From an uncultured Clostridia bacterium (GTDB lineage Bacteria; Bacillota; Clostridia; UMGS1810): a stretch of 64,000 nt of DNA. Each line of letters opens with the position of its first letter. Positions within the stretch are counted from its first letter, which is position 1. Position numbers and translations under genes: made by a program. Of this stretch, positions 7,905 through 16,601 are shown piece after piece. The stretch covers positions 124,001 through 188,000 of the forward strand of contig CAKSPF010000001.1 of the NCBI GenBank assembly GCA_934481345.1, read 5' to 3'. Under the pieces are notes generated by a model. The model had not been told where the DNA came from and ran no database searches. It was given only the letters and a program-made list of their open reading frames with translations.

Positions 7905-8075
7905 ATGGGAAAATCAAGAATGTCTGAAAATCTGAAAGCAGAAATTGCAAGAGAACTCGGAGTATATGACCTCGTTAAAAGCGACGGCGGATGGGGAAGC
8001 GTGTCTTCCCGCGCATGTGGCAGCATGATAACAAAGGCCATAGAAATAGCCGACAAAGCAGTAAACGGAAAATAA
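7905..8075 (+). CDS. Alpha/beta-type small acid-soluble spore protein
   Basis: 56-aa protein missed by length filters. Alpha/beta SASPs coat spore DNA and protect it, then are digested by GPR at germination. Seen: an N-terminal helix SENLKAEIARELGVYDLV that contains the Glu-Leu/Ile-Ala context of the GPR cleavage region, then WGSVSSRACGSMITKAIEIAD, the clostridial version of the DNA-binding half (usually WGxLxSRxCGxVGGxMVKKMIE). It lacks the second Gly-Gly of that motif. Its neighbours spoIIP and gpr fit. The start at 7905 depends on the hairpin-bridged ribosome site; the next Met at residue 6 is an alternative with no better site. Confidence 0.8.
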   Translation: MGKSRMSENLKAEIARELGVYDLVKSDGGWGSVSSRACGSMITKAIEIADKAVNGK

Positions 8076-8120
8076 CGGACATAACCAAAACCATTGCGTG
8101 ATGAAATCAGCTTATTCATC

Positions 8121-8144
8121 AAAGGCGGCTTTGAGGCCGCCTTT
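8121..8144. terminator. Bidirectional terminator between SASP and spoIIP
   Basis: AAAGGCGGC pairs perfectly with GCCGCCTTT around a 6-nt loop, between the convergent SASP (plus) and spoIIP (minus) genes. Confidence 0.8.
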
Positions 8145-8151
8145 ACATATT

Positions 8152-9315
8152 TTACGAAAGCTGCTTTATTACCTCGGCAAGTCCGGAGCCGAGATTTCTT
8201 GCAGCCGCAAGAGCTTCGTCAAGAGTGTTGTAATTCGTACCGACCTCAAACAGCAGTGAACCTGTTGTCAGATGCATATTAAACCTTTCCTTCCTTAAAT
8301 TAAGCGGTCTGAAAAAAAGAGGATATTCCTTTTCAAAGTATTTTTGTATCTTAAGGGCAAAGGCAAGATTTTTTTTCCAATACGGATTCTCGAGATTCTG
8401 ATCAGTGCCGCATACTATCATTACCTGCGCCGCCTTTTCGCCGTTAACCGAAGATGTAAACTTTACTCCGTTCTGATCATCTCCTACCGCGTCGCGGTGC
8501 ACATCAAGCACAATCTGCACGGACGGATATTTCAGAAGATTATTTTTTATAACCTTTTCGGTTTTGTTGTACGAATCATTGTACGACGGGTAATCATTAA
8601 TGGTCTTATCATGGACTACATTTATCCCGCCGGCTTTAAGATATTTTTCAATTTCATTTCCAACCCTTATCATATTGTACTTATTGTCCTGCGTCCTGTA
8701 ATTGGAAGTCGGTTCATAATTATAGGCTTCGCTCGGAGTATAGCTTTCACTTCCGTGAGTATGTACTATCAAAACCGTCGGCTGTGTTTTTGATACATTA
8801 AATTTTACATCGGTTTTCAACAGTTCGTCTGTATTTATTTCATATTTTGTTTCATTTTTTATACTGAGTTTTTCTGACGAAACATTTTTTTCGGATATAT
8901 TTCCGTTTTGTTTTACGACCGTCTTTGCTGCTTTCGGCAAATCTTTTTTATCATCTTTTTTTGTATCAAAAATCGGTGAAGAAGCCGCTATTATCTGCTT
9001 CGGATTGTTCATGGCCGATATACCGGTAACCTTTAACAGTGTTTTTTTTATTTCAAAACGGTTATCGGCTTTAACAGATAAAAAAGGCATGGCATTTGAA
9101 ATGCCAGCCTTTAACAAATCCTCGGTTTTGTCTGTACCGACGCTCTTCAGCATCATCCATGCCGTGAAAATAAACAACGCGGCGGAAATTATACATGCGG
9201 CGGTAACAAGCGCTGATTTGGTAATAATCAGGCTGTGAAACCTTTTTTTGCGATGCACGGCTCCCGAAGAAACTAAACTGCGGTACTTATAAGGTCTGAT
9301 AACCGTTTTTCTCAT
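8152..9315 (-). CDS. spoIIP: Stage II sporulation protein P (peptidoglycan amidase/endopeptidase)
   Basis: 387 aa. SpoIIP works with SpoIID and SpoIIM to thin septal peptidoglycan and drive engulfment. Seen: a short cytoplasmic N-terminus, one membrane helix at about residues 33-52, a Lys/Asp-rich linker, then the amidase domain with VLIVHTHGSESYTP (metal-binding His and Glu), VLDVHRDAVG, and a C-terminal LFEVGTNYNTLDEAL segment. AGGGAGGAAAACACA precedes the ATG. It follows gpr by about 45 bp, the usual order in endospore formers. Confidence 0.92.
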   Translation of the reverse strand: MRKTVIRPYKYRSLVSSGAVHRKKRFHSLIITKSALVTAACIISAALFIFTAWMMLKSVGTDKTEDLLKAGISNAMPFLSVKADNRFEIKKTLLKVTGISAMNNPKQIIAASSPIFDTKKDDKKDLPKAAKTVVKQNGNISEKNVSSEKLSIKNETKYEINTDELLKTDVKFNVSKTQPTVLIVHTHGSESYTPSEAYNYEPTSNYRTQDNKYNMIRVGNEIEKYLKAGGINVVHDKTINDYPSYNDSYNKTEKVIKNNLLKYPSVQIVLDVHRDAVGDDQNGVKFTSSVNGEKAAQVMIVCGTDQNLENPYWKKNLAFALKIQKYFEKEYPLFFRPLNLRKERFNMHLTTGSLLFEVGTNYNTLDEALAAARNLGSGLAEVIKQLS

Positions 9316-9360
9316 TGTGTTTTCCTCCCTATGGGTTTGTCTGTATAATATATATTCAGG

Positions 9361-10323
9361 TTATCCGGAAATATTACCGCTTTTGCTGACTATTGCGTCA
9401 TTTATACTTTCTGCTATGACATTGCTGACGCCCTCAATTATGGAATCGACCTCTTTAGGTGTAACTATGAGATTGCCGACATACGGATATAAAACCTGCT
9501 GAATAAGCGAATATCTGTTTTCATCATTCAAAAACGCAAGTCCCTTTGCAATATCCGTATCACTTCCGATATTTTCATTTATCGTATTCATCATAAGCTC
9601 TATAGAATCGTTGGCAACTGTTGCAGCGTCAACAACAGTCGGAACACCGATAGCGATTACGGGTACTCCGAGCGTTTCTTCGTTTATGCCCTGCCTTTTG
9701 TTTCCTATTCCCGAACCGGGTGTAATTCCCGTGTCGGCAAGCTGTATCGTGGTGCTGATGCGCCCCATGCTTCGGGAAGCAAGCGCATCGATGGCAATTA
9801 TCAGATTCGGCTTAACTCTCTTTGCAACGCCTTGTATTATTTCACCGGTTTCAATTCCCGTTATGCCCAAAACCCCGGGAGAAAGTGCACACACGCTTCT
9901 CAAATCGTCCGACAGCTTGTCCGGCATTTCGGAAAATAAATGCCGTGTGACATACAACCCGTCCGTAACGTTAGGTCCGAGTGCGTCCGGTGTAACAAAC
10001 CGATTGCCAAGTCCCACTACAAGCACTACACTGTCATCATTTATTTTTGCAATTGATTTCAGCTCCTTTGTAAGAACTGCCTGCGTTTCTTTAAACGCTT
10101 CTTCATCTCCCGACCTGATTTCTTCACATTCGATAGTGATATAATTTCCGACAGGTTTTCCGATTGCCGCCTCGCCGTTTTCATCTATAATTTTTACCTT
10201 AGTTACCGAAACACCGTTTTGTTCATAGTTTTCCACATCGACACCGTCTATCTTCCCTCCCGGTTTGCGGCTGAGCATTGCCGATGCCTCTATTGCAAGG
10301 TCTGTTCTTGCGGAAAATACCAT
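9361..10323 (-). CDS. gpr: GPR germination endopeptidase
   Basis: 320-aa aspartate-type protease that degrades SASPs when spores germinate. Seen: RTDLAIEA at residue 6, VVLVVGLGNRFVTPDALGP, GIETGEIIQGV and IAIDALASRSMGRISTTIQLADTGITPG. In Bacillus the RTDLA motif follows a propeptide of about 15 residues; here only five residues precede it, so the zymogen peptide is very short. GGAGG precedes the ATG. It is first in gpr-spoIIP, in the same neighbourhood as a SASP substrate. Confidence 0.93.
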   Translation of the reverse strand: MVFSARTDLAIEASAMLSRKPGGKIDGVDVENYEQNGVSVTKVKIIDENGEAAIGKPVGNYITIECEEIRSGDEEAFKETQAVLTKELKSIAKINDDSVVLVVGLGNRFVTPDALGPNVTDGLYVTRHLFSEMPDKLSDDLRSVCALSPGVLGITGIETGEIIQGVAKRVKPNLIIAIDALASRSMGRISTTIQLADTGITPGSGIGNKRQGINEETLGVPVIAIGVPTVVDAATVANDSIELMMNTINENIGSDTDIAKGLAFLNDENRYSLIQQVLYPYVGNLIVTPKEVDSIIEGVSNVIAESINDAIVSKSGNISG

Positions 10324-10344
10324 AATATTGCCTCCTTTTTTCTA

Positions 10345-10374
10345 TATTATTCCATATGTTTAATATTATATTCA
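10345..10374 (-). promoter_or_regulatory. Candidate SigG/SigF-type promoter of gpr
   Basis: On the minus strand TGAATA (10374-10369), 17-bp spacer, AATAATA (10351-10345), close to the forespore pattern TGNATA / CATNNTA. gpr is under SigF and SigG in Bacillus. Confidence 0.45.
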
Positions 10375-10386
10375 TTTGTATTACAA

Positions 10387-10415
10387 TTGAAATTATACTT
10401 TAACTATGTTATAAT
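10387..10415 (+). promoter_or_regulatory. SigA-type promoter of the HD-domain gene
   Basis: TTGAAA (10387-10392), 17-bp spacer, TATAAT (10410-10415). The ribosome site GAAGGAG follows 20 bp later. Confidence 0.7.
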
Positions 10416-10447
10416 AATCCTGACTAATTACCCGAAGGAGTGCTGAA

Positions 10448-11038
10448 ATGAAAAAAGAAGAATTCATAAATATTTATACCGAAAACATCAAACGCGAAGG
10501 AGCCGACAAGCTTCTGGTATATCTTACAAGTGACGCATGCGACTTTTTCACCGCTCCCGCAAGCACTAGATTTCACAGCGCATATGCGGGCGGACTGGCA
10601 GAGCACAGCCTTAACGTATACTATTGCCTTAAAGATTATCTGGAACGTGAGCGCGTCAAAAACGTTTACAAAATCAATGCAAGCAACGAAACAATTGCTA
10701 TAGTGTCTTTGCTGCACGATTTATGCAAAATCAATTGCTACAAGCCCTCTACAAGAAATGTAAAGGATTCGCACGGAGTATGGCACACTGTACCAACCTA
10801 TTCATATGACGACGCTATGCCGTACGGCCACGGTGAAAAATCGGTCTACATAATTTCGGGTTATATGAAGCTTACAAGGGAGGAAGCGTTTGCAATACGC
10901 TATCACATGGGATTTTCGGGAAATGAGGACAAGCTAAATGTAGGCAGTGCCTTTGAAAAATTTCCGCTTGCGTTTGCCCTCTCTACCGCAGACATGGAAT
11001 CCACATATTTTATGGAGGAGATTCCCGACATAAATTGA
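10448..11038 (+). CDS. HD-domain phosphohydrolase
   Basis: 196-aa cytoplasmic HD-superfamily protein, likely a metal-dependent phosphohydrolase. Seen: His43/His53 in the GGLAEHSLNV segment, the His-Asp pair LLHDLCK (residues 90-91), GHGEKSV and a later Asp in ALSTADMES, the order H...HD...H...D. It resembles the HD half of YhaM-type 3'-5' exonucleases but lacks the OB-fold part. The nucleotide or RNA substrate cannot be told. Its stop codon lies within the promoter of the next gene, so the two are transcribed separately or with read-through. Confidence 0.75.
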   Translation: MKKEEFINIYTENIKREGADKLLVYLTSDACDFFTAPASTRFHSAYAGGLAEHSLNVYYCLKDYLERERVKNVYKINASNETIAIVSLLHDLCKINCYKPSTRNVKDSHGVWHTVPTYSYDDAMPYGHGEKSVYIISGYMKLTREEAFAIRYHMGFSGNEDKLNVGSAFEKFPLAFALSTADMESTYFMEEIPDIN

Positions 11039-11063
11039 CTTTATGCGCGCTGTATGATATTAT
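11035..11063 (+). promoter_or_regulatory. SigA-type promoter of the LRR/stalk gene
   Basis: TTGACT (11035-11040), 17-bp spacer, TATTAT (11058-11063); the -35 box includes the stop codon of the HD gene. Confidence 0.65.
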
Positions 11064-11111
11064 ATACAAGTAGTAATTTTTAAATTCATATAAAAGATAA
11101 GGAGAACAAAA

Positions 11112-12467
11112 ATGAAAAAAATAATTTCTTTAACCATGTGCATCTGCATGATTATTTCAATGTTTGTCTGCACAACGGCTTTTGCGGACAATTCATGCGG
11201 CGAAAGCGCCGTATGGAGCATTAACGACGGTATTCTTACAATATCCGGCAGCGGAAAAATGGATGACTATAATTCCGAATCCGATGTTCCGTGGTATAAT
11301 GCCAGAAACAGCATTACAAAAATAATTGTCGAAAACGGCATCACTCACATAGGCGACATGGCATTTTACGGATGTGTGAATGCCGCAACCGCTGAAATTG
11401 CCGAAAGCGTCGAAAGTGTGGGCATGTCGGCATTCAGCTATACCGAGGGTTCAAGAACAAATATTTCCAATATAGGCGCAGCATACGGCTTTTCGCTCAC
11501 AAGCGATGTTAACCAGGTGAAAAAAGATGATGTGTTTTATATGACAATTACTCTGAGCGGCGACCTCAAAAATCTCTCCGTAATACAGAGCATGATTGTA
11601 TATGATAAAGAAAGAATAAGCTTTGACGCAGAAGACTGGTGCGACAAAGAATGGTATGATACCGTAGACGAAAGTAACCTGGGCTACATAAGCGAACCGC
11701 TTTCCGGTAATGTTACCAACACTGCAAGAATTGCTTACATATCAATGCAGGGCAATAAAATCGACAAGGACTCCCCTTTGTATAATGCCGGTGAAACAAG
11801 CGTTACCGTTGCAAAGGTTAAATTCACGGCGCTTGCAGATATAGAGTCAATAGATATATCCTGCTTTTATCTGAAAGACTGCGCTATTATGATAAACGAA
11901 GAAAAGAACACTTCTCCGGAGTGCTCAATTACTCAGCTTACATCGGCAACTGTTCTTCCGCTCGGCAGCATTACCGTTGAAACAGAAAGCAAGGCTGCGG
12001 CTGAATTTGCAAAGGCTAACGGCATCACATGCAAAACATCGGTTAAATCCGATGATATTAAAAATGACGGTGACTTAAGCAAACCTCCGGTTACAGACAC
12101 ACCGGACGAAATAACAGTTTATATTGACGGAGAAAAAGTCGAGTTTGATGTTAAACCGATACTTTATGAAGACAAAAGAACACTTGTTCCGTTAAGAGCA
12201 ATTTTTGAAAAGCTCGGCGCTGCTGTAACATGGGATGACGAAACTCAGACAGCTATGGCAATTAAGGGCAACACTTATCTGTGCTGTCAGATAGACAACA
12301 CAATAATGCCGACAAGCAAAGGCAATCTTAATCTTGATGTACCGGCAAAGCTTATAAACGACCGCACACTTGTTCCGATAAGAGCAATAAGCGAGTCTTT
12401 TGACTATAAGGTTGACTGGGTTGAAGAAACACAGCAAGTTATAATAACAACGAACAGCGACAAATAA
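11112..12467 (+). CDS. Secreted LRR (BspA-like), cohesin-like, stalk-domain protein
   Basis: 451-aa exported protein. Residues 1-25 are a signal peptide. Residues 28-100 are the start of a BspA-type leucine-rich repeat (ISGSGKMDDY, VPWYNAR, HIGDMAFYGC), cut to one or two repeats. Residues ~118-275 resemble a cohesin-like beta-sandwich (VKKDDVFYMTITL, IVYDKERISF, ending in VAKVKFTALA). Residues 335-449 are a complete copper amine oxidase N-terminal (stalk) domain with two RTLVPxRAI motifs. Function unknown; such proteins sit at the cell surface and may bind carbohydrate or partner proteins. There is no SLH or sortase signal. It heads a probable operon to 14488. Confidence 0.7.
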   Translation: MKKIISLTMCICMIISMFVCTTAFADNSCGESAVWSINDGILTISGSGKMDDYNSESDVPWYNARNSITKIIVENGITHIGDMAFYGCVNAATAEIAESVESVGMSAFSYTEGSRTNISNIGAAYGFSLTSDVNQVKKDDVFYMTITLSGDLKNLSVIQSMIVYDKERISFDAEDWCDKEWYDTVDESNLGYISEPLSGNVTNTARIAYISMQGNKIDKDSPLYNAGETSVTVAKVKFTALADIESIDISCFYLKDCAIMINEEKNTSPECSITQLTSATVLPLGSITVETESKAAAEFAKANGITCKTSVKSDDIKNDGDLSKPPVTDTPDEITVYIDGEKVEFDVKPILYEDKRTLVPLRAIFEKLGAAVTWDDETQTAMAIKGNTYLCCQIDNTIMPTSKGNLNLDVPAKLINDRTLVPIRAISESFDYKVDWVEETQQVIITTNSDK

Positions 12468-12496
12468 TTTACAATACTTTAAGGAGCAGCAATCAA

Positions 12497-13432
12497 ATGT
12501 GGTTTATTTTTGCACTGATAACAACTCTGTGCTGGGGTGCGGCAGACGTATTCTATAAAAGCGGCGCAGATGAAAACGATTCATGCAGTCACCTCAAAAC
12601 ATCCGTTGTTGTCGGATTGATAATGGGTGCACACGCAATCTTTACGCTTATTGCAAAGCATGTATCATACAATCCGATAAATATGCTTATTTACCTTCCC
12701 GTTTCGGCAATGTACATACTTTCCATGACTGTAGGCTACTTTGGATTAAGATACCTGGAGCTTTCCATATCCTCGCCTATTCAGAATTCATCGGGTGTCG
12801 TAGCTGGAATTATGAGCTTTTTGTTTTTGAAACAGGCTATTGACGGTATATCACTTACCGGAATTATATTTATATTCATAGGTGTGATTTGGCTCGGCGT
12901 CATTGAGAAGCAAATACAATCCGATGACAGCATAAGCAACGACAAAAAGTACCGTATAGGATTTGCGGCATTCTTTATGCCGATTATATATTGCATAATT
13001 GACGCCCTCGGAACTTTCCTTGACGGTTACTATCTTGATGATTTTTCATCAACACCGCTTGCGGATGTGACGAAAAGCAATTTCGAGGATGTGGCAAACA
13101 TTTCATATGAGCTTACATTCCTGCTTGCAGCTATCATATTAATTGCATACATCAAATTTATAAAGAAAGACAAAGTATTCAGCGGTCTGAAAACGCCGCC
13201 GCGTTTTGCCGCAGCCGCATTTGAAACTCTCGGTCAGGCAACTTATGTGTATGCACTCAGCGGAGGAAAGGCAGCCGTTGCAGCGCCGATGATAGGTTCG
13301 TACTGCATATTTTCAATAATATTTTCTGCGGTATTTCTGAAAGAACGCCTCAAGCTTAATCAGTACATAACGATTTCTCTTGTGTGCATAGGAATTATAC
13401 TTTTGGGAATTGCAGAAGGGCTTGCAGGATAA
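12497..13432 (+). CDS. EamA/DMT superfamily permease
   Basis: 311-aa membrane protein with about ten helices in two EamA-like halves. It begins WFIFALITTLCWGAADVFYKSG and the second half has GGKAAVAAPMIGSYCIFSIIFSAVFLKERL, the usual tail of the repeat. It probably moves a small metabolite; the substrate is unknown. GGAGCAGC sits upstream of the ATG. It lies 29 bp behind the stalk protein gene and 15 bp before the acyltransferase gene, without a terminator between them. Confidence 0.8.
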   Translation: MWFIFALITTLCWGAADVFYKSGADENDSCSHLKTSVVVGLIMGAHAIFTLIAKHVSYNPINMLIYLPVSAMYILSMTVGYFGLRYLELSISSPIQNSSGVVAGIMSFLFLKQAIDGISLTGIIFIFIGVIWLGVIEKQIQSDDSISNDKKYRIGFAAFFMPIIYCIIDALGTFLDGYYLDDFSSTPLADVTKSNFEDVANISYELTFLLAAIILIAYIKFIKKDKVFSGLKTPPRFAAAAFETLGQATYVYALSGGKAAVAAPMIGSYCIFSIIFSAVFLKERLKLNQYITISLVCIGIILLGIAEGLAG

Positions 13433-13447
13433 TAACGGAGAATTTTT

Positions 13448-14488
13448 ATGGATAAATTTACCAAACACGACACAGGAATAATCAAAGGCTTAGCTGTGCT
13501 TATGCTTGTATGCCATCATCTCGGTATGGGCATACTTCAGCCGCCGCTTGACTGGGCAAATGATTCTTTATTGGTAATCATTGCGACATTATGCAAGGTT
13601 TGCGTTGCAATCTTTGTGGTACTCAGCGGTTACGGTATTAACGAAAGCTACAAAAGATACAACGGCAGCGACAGTTCCTTTGTTGCAACTCACCTTATAA
13701 AACTGATGAAGCAGTACTGGTTTATTTTTATAATATTTGTACCGCTCGGTTTTCTGTGCGGTGAAAATCCGTTTGATGTATACGGCAGAAATCTAACCGG
13801 CTTTGCATATTTTATTCTTGATTTTCTGGGACTGAAAGCACTGTTTAATACTTCTACAATGAATCAGACCTGGTGGTATATGGAAACGGTTATAGTGCTG
13901 TATGCGGCATTTCCGATTTTGCGAAAACTATGCAGGCATATTCCCGTACTTGTACTTGCGGCAGCATTTGTGCCGCTCGTTATATATTCTTATTTCTGTG
14001 ACGGTTCTTATGATAACTGCCGGGAAATATTCTGGATTTTTCCGTTTTTGGTTGGTATAATTCTTTCGCAGAATGATGTATTAAACAGGTTTTCCGCTGT
14101 TTTGAGCAGAAAATATACTTCGGTTTGCCTGCTTTGTATACTGACATTTATTATTATGACAGCAGTAAGGTCATATTTCGGAGTAATTGCCGATACATTT
14201 TATGCGCTTTCGATTATTGCTTTTGCAAAGGCAACCGTTTGCCGCATAAAGTATGTAAACAGTTTCTTCGGATACATGGGCTACCATTCGGCAAATATAT
14301 TTATGATGCATTCGTTTTTATACTGCTATTATGTACCGATTAAACAGCTTTTGTTTGTGGTAAACAACGGCATTTTCAATTACATTGTGCTTATTATTGA
14401 ATGTGTAGCGGTATCCGACTACATAGAAGTATTAAAAAACAGAATCAATGAGCTTGCGCTGAAGAAAGGCCGCAAGCGGATATTTTAA
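13448..14488 (+). CDS. Membrane acyltransferase 3 family protein
   Basis: 346-aa multi-helix protein of the acyltransferase-3/OafA family, which acetylates surface sugars or lipids from the membrane. Seen: GIIKGLAVLMLVCHHLGMG near the N-terminus, holding the family's conserved His pair, then VCVAIFVVLSGYGI and NQTWWYMETVIVLY. There is no C-terminal SGNH domain. Last gene of the 11112-14488 run; a perfect terminator follows at 14497. Confidence 0.75.
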   Translation: MDKFTKHDTGIIKGLAVLMLVCHHLGMGILQPPLDWANDSLLVIIATLCKVCVAIFVVLSGYGINESYKRYNGSDSSFVATHLIKLMKQYWFIFIIFVPLGFLCGENPFDVYGRNLTGFAYFILDFLGLKALFNTSTMNQTWWYMETVIVLYAAFPILRKLCRHIPVLVLAAAFVPLVIYSYFCDGSYDNCREIFWIFPFLVGIILSQNDVLNRFSAVLSRKYTSVCLLCILTFIIMTAVRSYFGVIADTFYALSIIAFAKATVCRIKYVNSFFGYMGYHSANIFMMHSFLYCYYVPIKQLLFVVNNGIFNYIVLIIECVAVSDYIEVLKNRINELALKKGRKRIF

Positions 14489-14496
14489 AAAACACA

Positions 14497-14527
14497 TCAG
14501 CCGGATTAATCCGGCTGACGTTTTTTT
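14497..14527 (+). terminator. Rho-independent terminator
   Basis: TCAGCCGGATT (14497-14507) and AATCCGGCTGA (14508-14518) form a perfect palindrome, followed by CG and T7. It ends the plus-strand operon and also faces the convergent LysM-CAP gene. Confidence 0.85.
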
Positions 14528-14532
14528 GTAAA

Positions 14533-15135
14533 TTATTTTCCTATGAACATCTGCGTCCAGTAGTTACCGCTTTTCACATATCCTACACCTATTTTGGTAT
14601 AAGATTTATTGAGAATATTTGCACGGTGTCCCGAAGAATTCATCCAGGCATTTACAACTGCCTGCGGTGTTGTCTGCCCTTTTGCGATATTTTCACCCGC
14701 ACTCTTATATGACAGTCCGAAATTTTTAATCATTTCAAACGGCGAGCCATATACCGGACTCGTATGTGAAAAATAATTATTATCTTTCATGTCCTGTGAT
14801 TTATACCGCGCTACACGGCTGAGTTCCCAGTCTGCTTCAAGCGCATTAAGACCGTTTTTAACTCTTATTTCATTTACAAGCCTTATCACTTCGTTTTCAT
14901 AATCAAGAACACTGCTGTCCAAAGACGGTATATTGATTTTCTGTCCCGGATATATCAGCGCCGGATTTGAAATCTGCGGATTCGCGCTTATTATTTCACT
15001 GAGTCCAACCTCGTATTTTACGGCGATTTTACACATACTGTCGCCCGAAACAACGGTGTGAGTTGCAGCTGATGCCCCCATAGTAACTATACTCATTTGT
15101 ACAGCAATTGCAGCAGACGCTAAAAGTTTTTTCAT
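14533..15135 (-). CDS. Secreted LysM and CAP (SCP-like) domain protein
   Basis: 200-aa exported protein. Residues 1-24 are a signal peptide; 25-70 a LysM peptidoglycan-binding domain (HTVVSGDSMCKIAVKYEVGL, ending IYPGQKINIPS); 80-198 a CAP domain like that of Bacillus YkwD/SafA-linked proteins, with VNEIRVKNGLNALEADWELS, FSHTSP, AGENIA and SGHRANILN, holding the conserved His and Glu pairs. Likely a spore-coat or cell wall protein; catalysis is unproven for the family. ATG at 15135 is preferred: GGAGG lies 11 bases upstream, whereas the upstream GTG would overlap that site. The 14-bp inverted repeat at its promoter points to regulation. Confidence 0.85.
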   Translation of the reverse strand: MKKLLASAAIAVQMSIVTMGASAATHTVVSGDSMCKIAVKYEVGLSEIISANPQISNPALIYPGQKINIPSLDSSVLDYENEVIRLVNEIRVKNGLNALEADWELSRVARYKSQDMKDNNYFSHTSPVYGSPFEMIKNFGLSYKSAGENIAKGQTTPQAVVNAWMNSSGHRANILNKSYTKIGVGYVKSGNYWTQMFIGK

Positions 15136-15154
15136 TATAGCGTGCACCTCCTTA

Positions 15155-15199
15155 AACTGATTTGATATTGCAATACCTCACCATTATATCAAATCAGTT
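15155..15199. promoter_or_regulatory. Perfect 14-bp inverted repeat over the LysM-CAP promoter
   Basis: AACTGATTTGATAT (15155-15168) and ATATCAAATCAGTT (15186-15199) are exact reverse complements 17 bp apart; centres are 31 bp apart, about three helical turns. The right arm lies in the promoter spacer and overlaps the -10 box, so it is mostly not transcribed from that promoter. That favours a paired DNA operator over an RNA hairpin. Confidence 0.65.
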
Positions 15200-15211
15200 A
15201 ACATAATTCAA
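15183..15211 (-). promoter_or_regulatory. SigA-type promoter of the LysM-CAP gene
   Basis: On the minus strand TTGAAT (15211-15206), 17-bp spacer, TATAAT (15188-15183). Confidence 0.75.
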
Positions 15212-15269
15212 ATGTAATTATATGTAAAACATCTAAATTATTCTTTTAAGTGCACTGTTTATAATAAAA

Positions 15270-16601
15270 CTACGCATACTTGTATTTTTTGCGTTTTAAA
15301 ACCAAAAACATACACGAAACCGCAAATGCCAGGAGTTCTGCAACTGTAATTGCAAACCAGATTCCGTCGATTTTGAAAAACATCGGAAGCACCAAAACAG
15401 AAATCATCTGAAACACAAGTGTTCTCATAAACGAAACTGCCGCAGATATTGCACCGTTATTCAATGCCGTAAAAAATGACGATACAAAGATATTAATTCC
15501 CGATAATATAAATGAAAACGCAAACAGCTTGAATGCATGCTTTGTCATGCTCATAAGTTCAGCGTCATAGCCCACGAAAATTCCCGCCAGCGGCGCGGCA
15601 AAGAGCTGTGCCGCAATCATCATTACCACTCCGGCCGTACTCATGAGAATAAGGCTTTTTCTGAGCATATTTTTTAATTCCGAAGAATTATCCGCCCCGT
15701 AATGATAACTGATTACGGGCGCTGTACCGATGGTATATCCTATAAAGAAAGCTATAAATATAAACTGGACATACATCAGCACACCATATGCCGCCACACC
15801 GTTTTCACCGGCAAATTTAAGCAGCTGTAAATTATACAGCATACTTACAAGCGAAGATGATATGCTTGACATTAACTCCGAGGAACCGTTGATACATGCC
15901 GACGTGATGATTTTGGCATCAACGGGCGTTTTGGTTATTCTTAAAAGGCTGTCATTCGGCTTTGCAAAATATATAAAAGGCAATACACCTCCGACGCACT
16001 GACTTATACCGGTTGCAAGAGCTGCTCCGGCAACTCCCCATTTGAACACTGCGATAAACAGAGCGTCAAGAATTATATTTGTTATTCCGGCAGCTATGGT
16101 TGTGTACAGTCCGAGCTTTGGTTTTTCAGCTGCTGCAAGAAAGGTCTGAAAAGTGTTTTGCAGCATAAATGCCGTATTAAAAATCAGCACTGTCCTTCCG
16201 TATATTACGCAGTCGTCAAGCATTTCATCGGTTGCTCTCAGCATGCGTGCAATAGGCCTTATAAAAACAATACCGAGTATTGACAGAAGTATTCCGAGAA
16301 AAAAAGTAAACTTTATCATCATGGTAAAATAGCGGTTTGCTCTTTCCGAGTCGCCTTCGCCGAGAGTTTTTGCCACAAGTGCACTGCCGCCGGTACCTAC
16401 CATAAATCCAAATCCGCCGAGTATCATAATAAATGGCATAACAAGATTGATTGCGGCAAACGGCGTTTTCCCTACAAAGTTTGAAACAAACAATCCGTCA
16501 ACAACACCGTATATCGATGTAAATATCATCATAATAATCGGCGGAAGGCAAAAGTGCATAAGTTTTCTGTATGTGAAATGATCAGACAGTTGTATATTCA
16601 T
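15270..16601 (-). CDS. MATE family efflux protein
   Basis: 443-aa, twelve-helix MATE exporter of the kind common in gut Clostridia. Seen: HFCLPPIIMMIFTSIYGVVDGLFVSNFVG at the N-terminus and MVGTGGSALVAKTLGEGD after the second helix. It shares an ATGA overlap with the upstream cytidylate kinase-like gene, so the two are translationally coupled. Substrate unknown. Confidence 0.85.
   Translation of the reverse strand: MNIQLSDHFTYRKLMHFCLPPIIMMIFTSIYGVVDGLFVSNFVGKTPFAAINLVMPFIMILGGFGFMVGTGGSALVAKTLGEGDSERANRYFTMMIKFTFFLGILLSILGIVFIRPIARMLRATDEMLDDCVIYGRTVLIFNTAFMLQNTFQTFLAAAEKPKLGLYTTIAAGITNIILDALFIAVFKWGVAGAALATGISQCVGGVLPFIYFAKPNDSLLRITKTPVDAKIITSACINGSSELMSSISSSLVSMLYNLQLLKFAGENGVAAYGVLMYVQFIFIAFFIGYTIGTAPVISYHYGADNSSELKNMLRKSLILMSTAGVVMMIAAQLFAAPLAGIFVGYDAELMSMTKHAFKLFAFSFILSGINIFVSSFFTALNNGAISAAVSFMRTLVFQMISVLVLPMFFKIDGIWFAITVAELLAFAVSCMFLVLKRKKYKYA

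Noticed and set aside
15155..15199. Phase-variable invertible promoter
   Set aside because: Only 17 bp lie between the inverted repeats and they do not contain a whole promoter; no recombinase gene is near.
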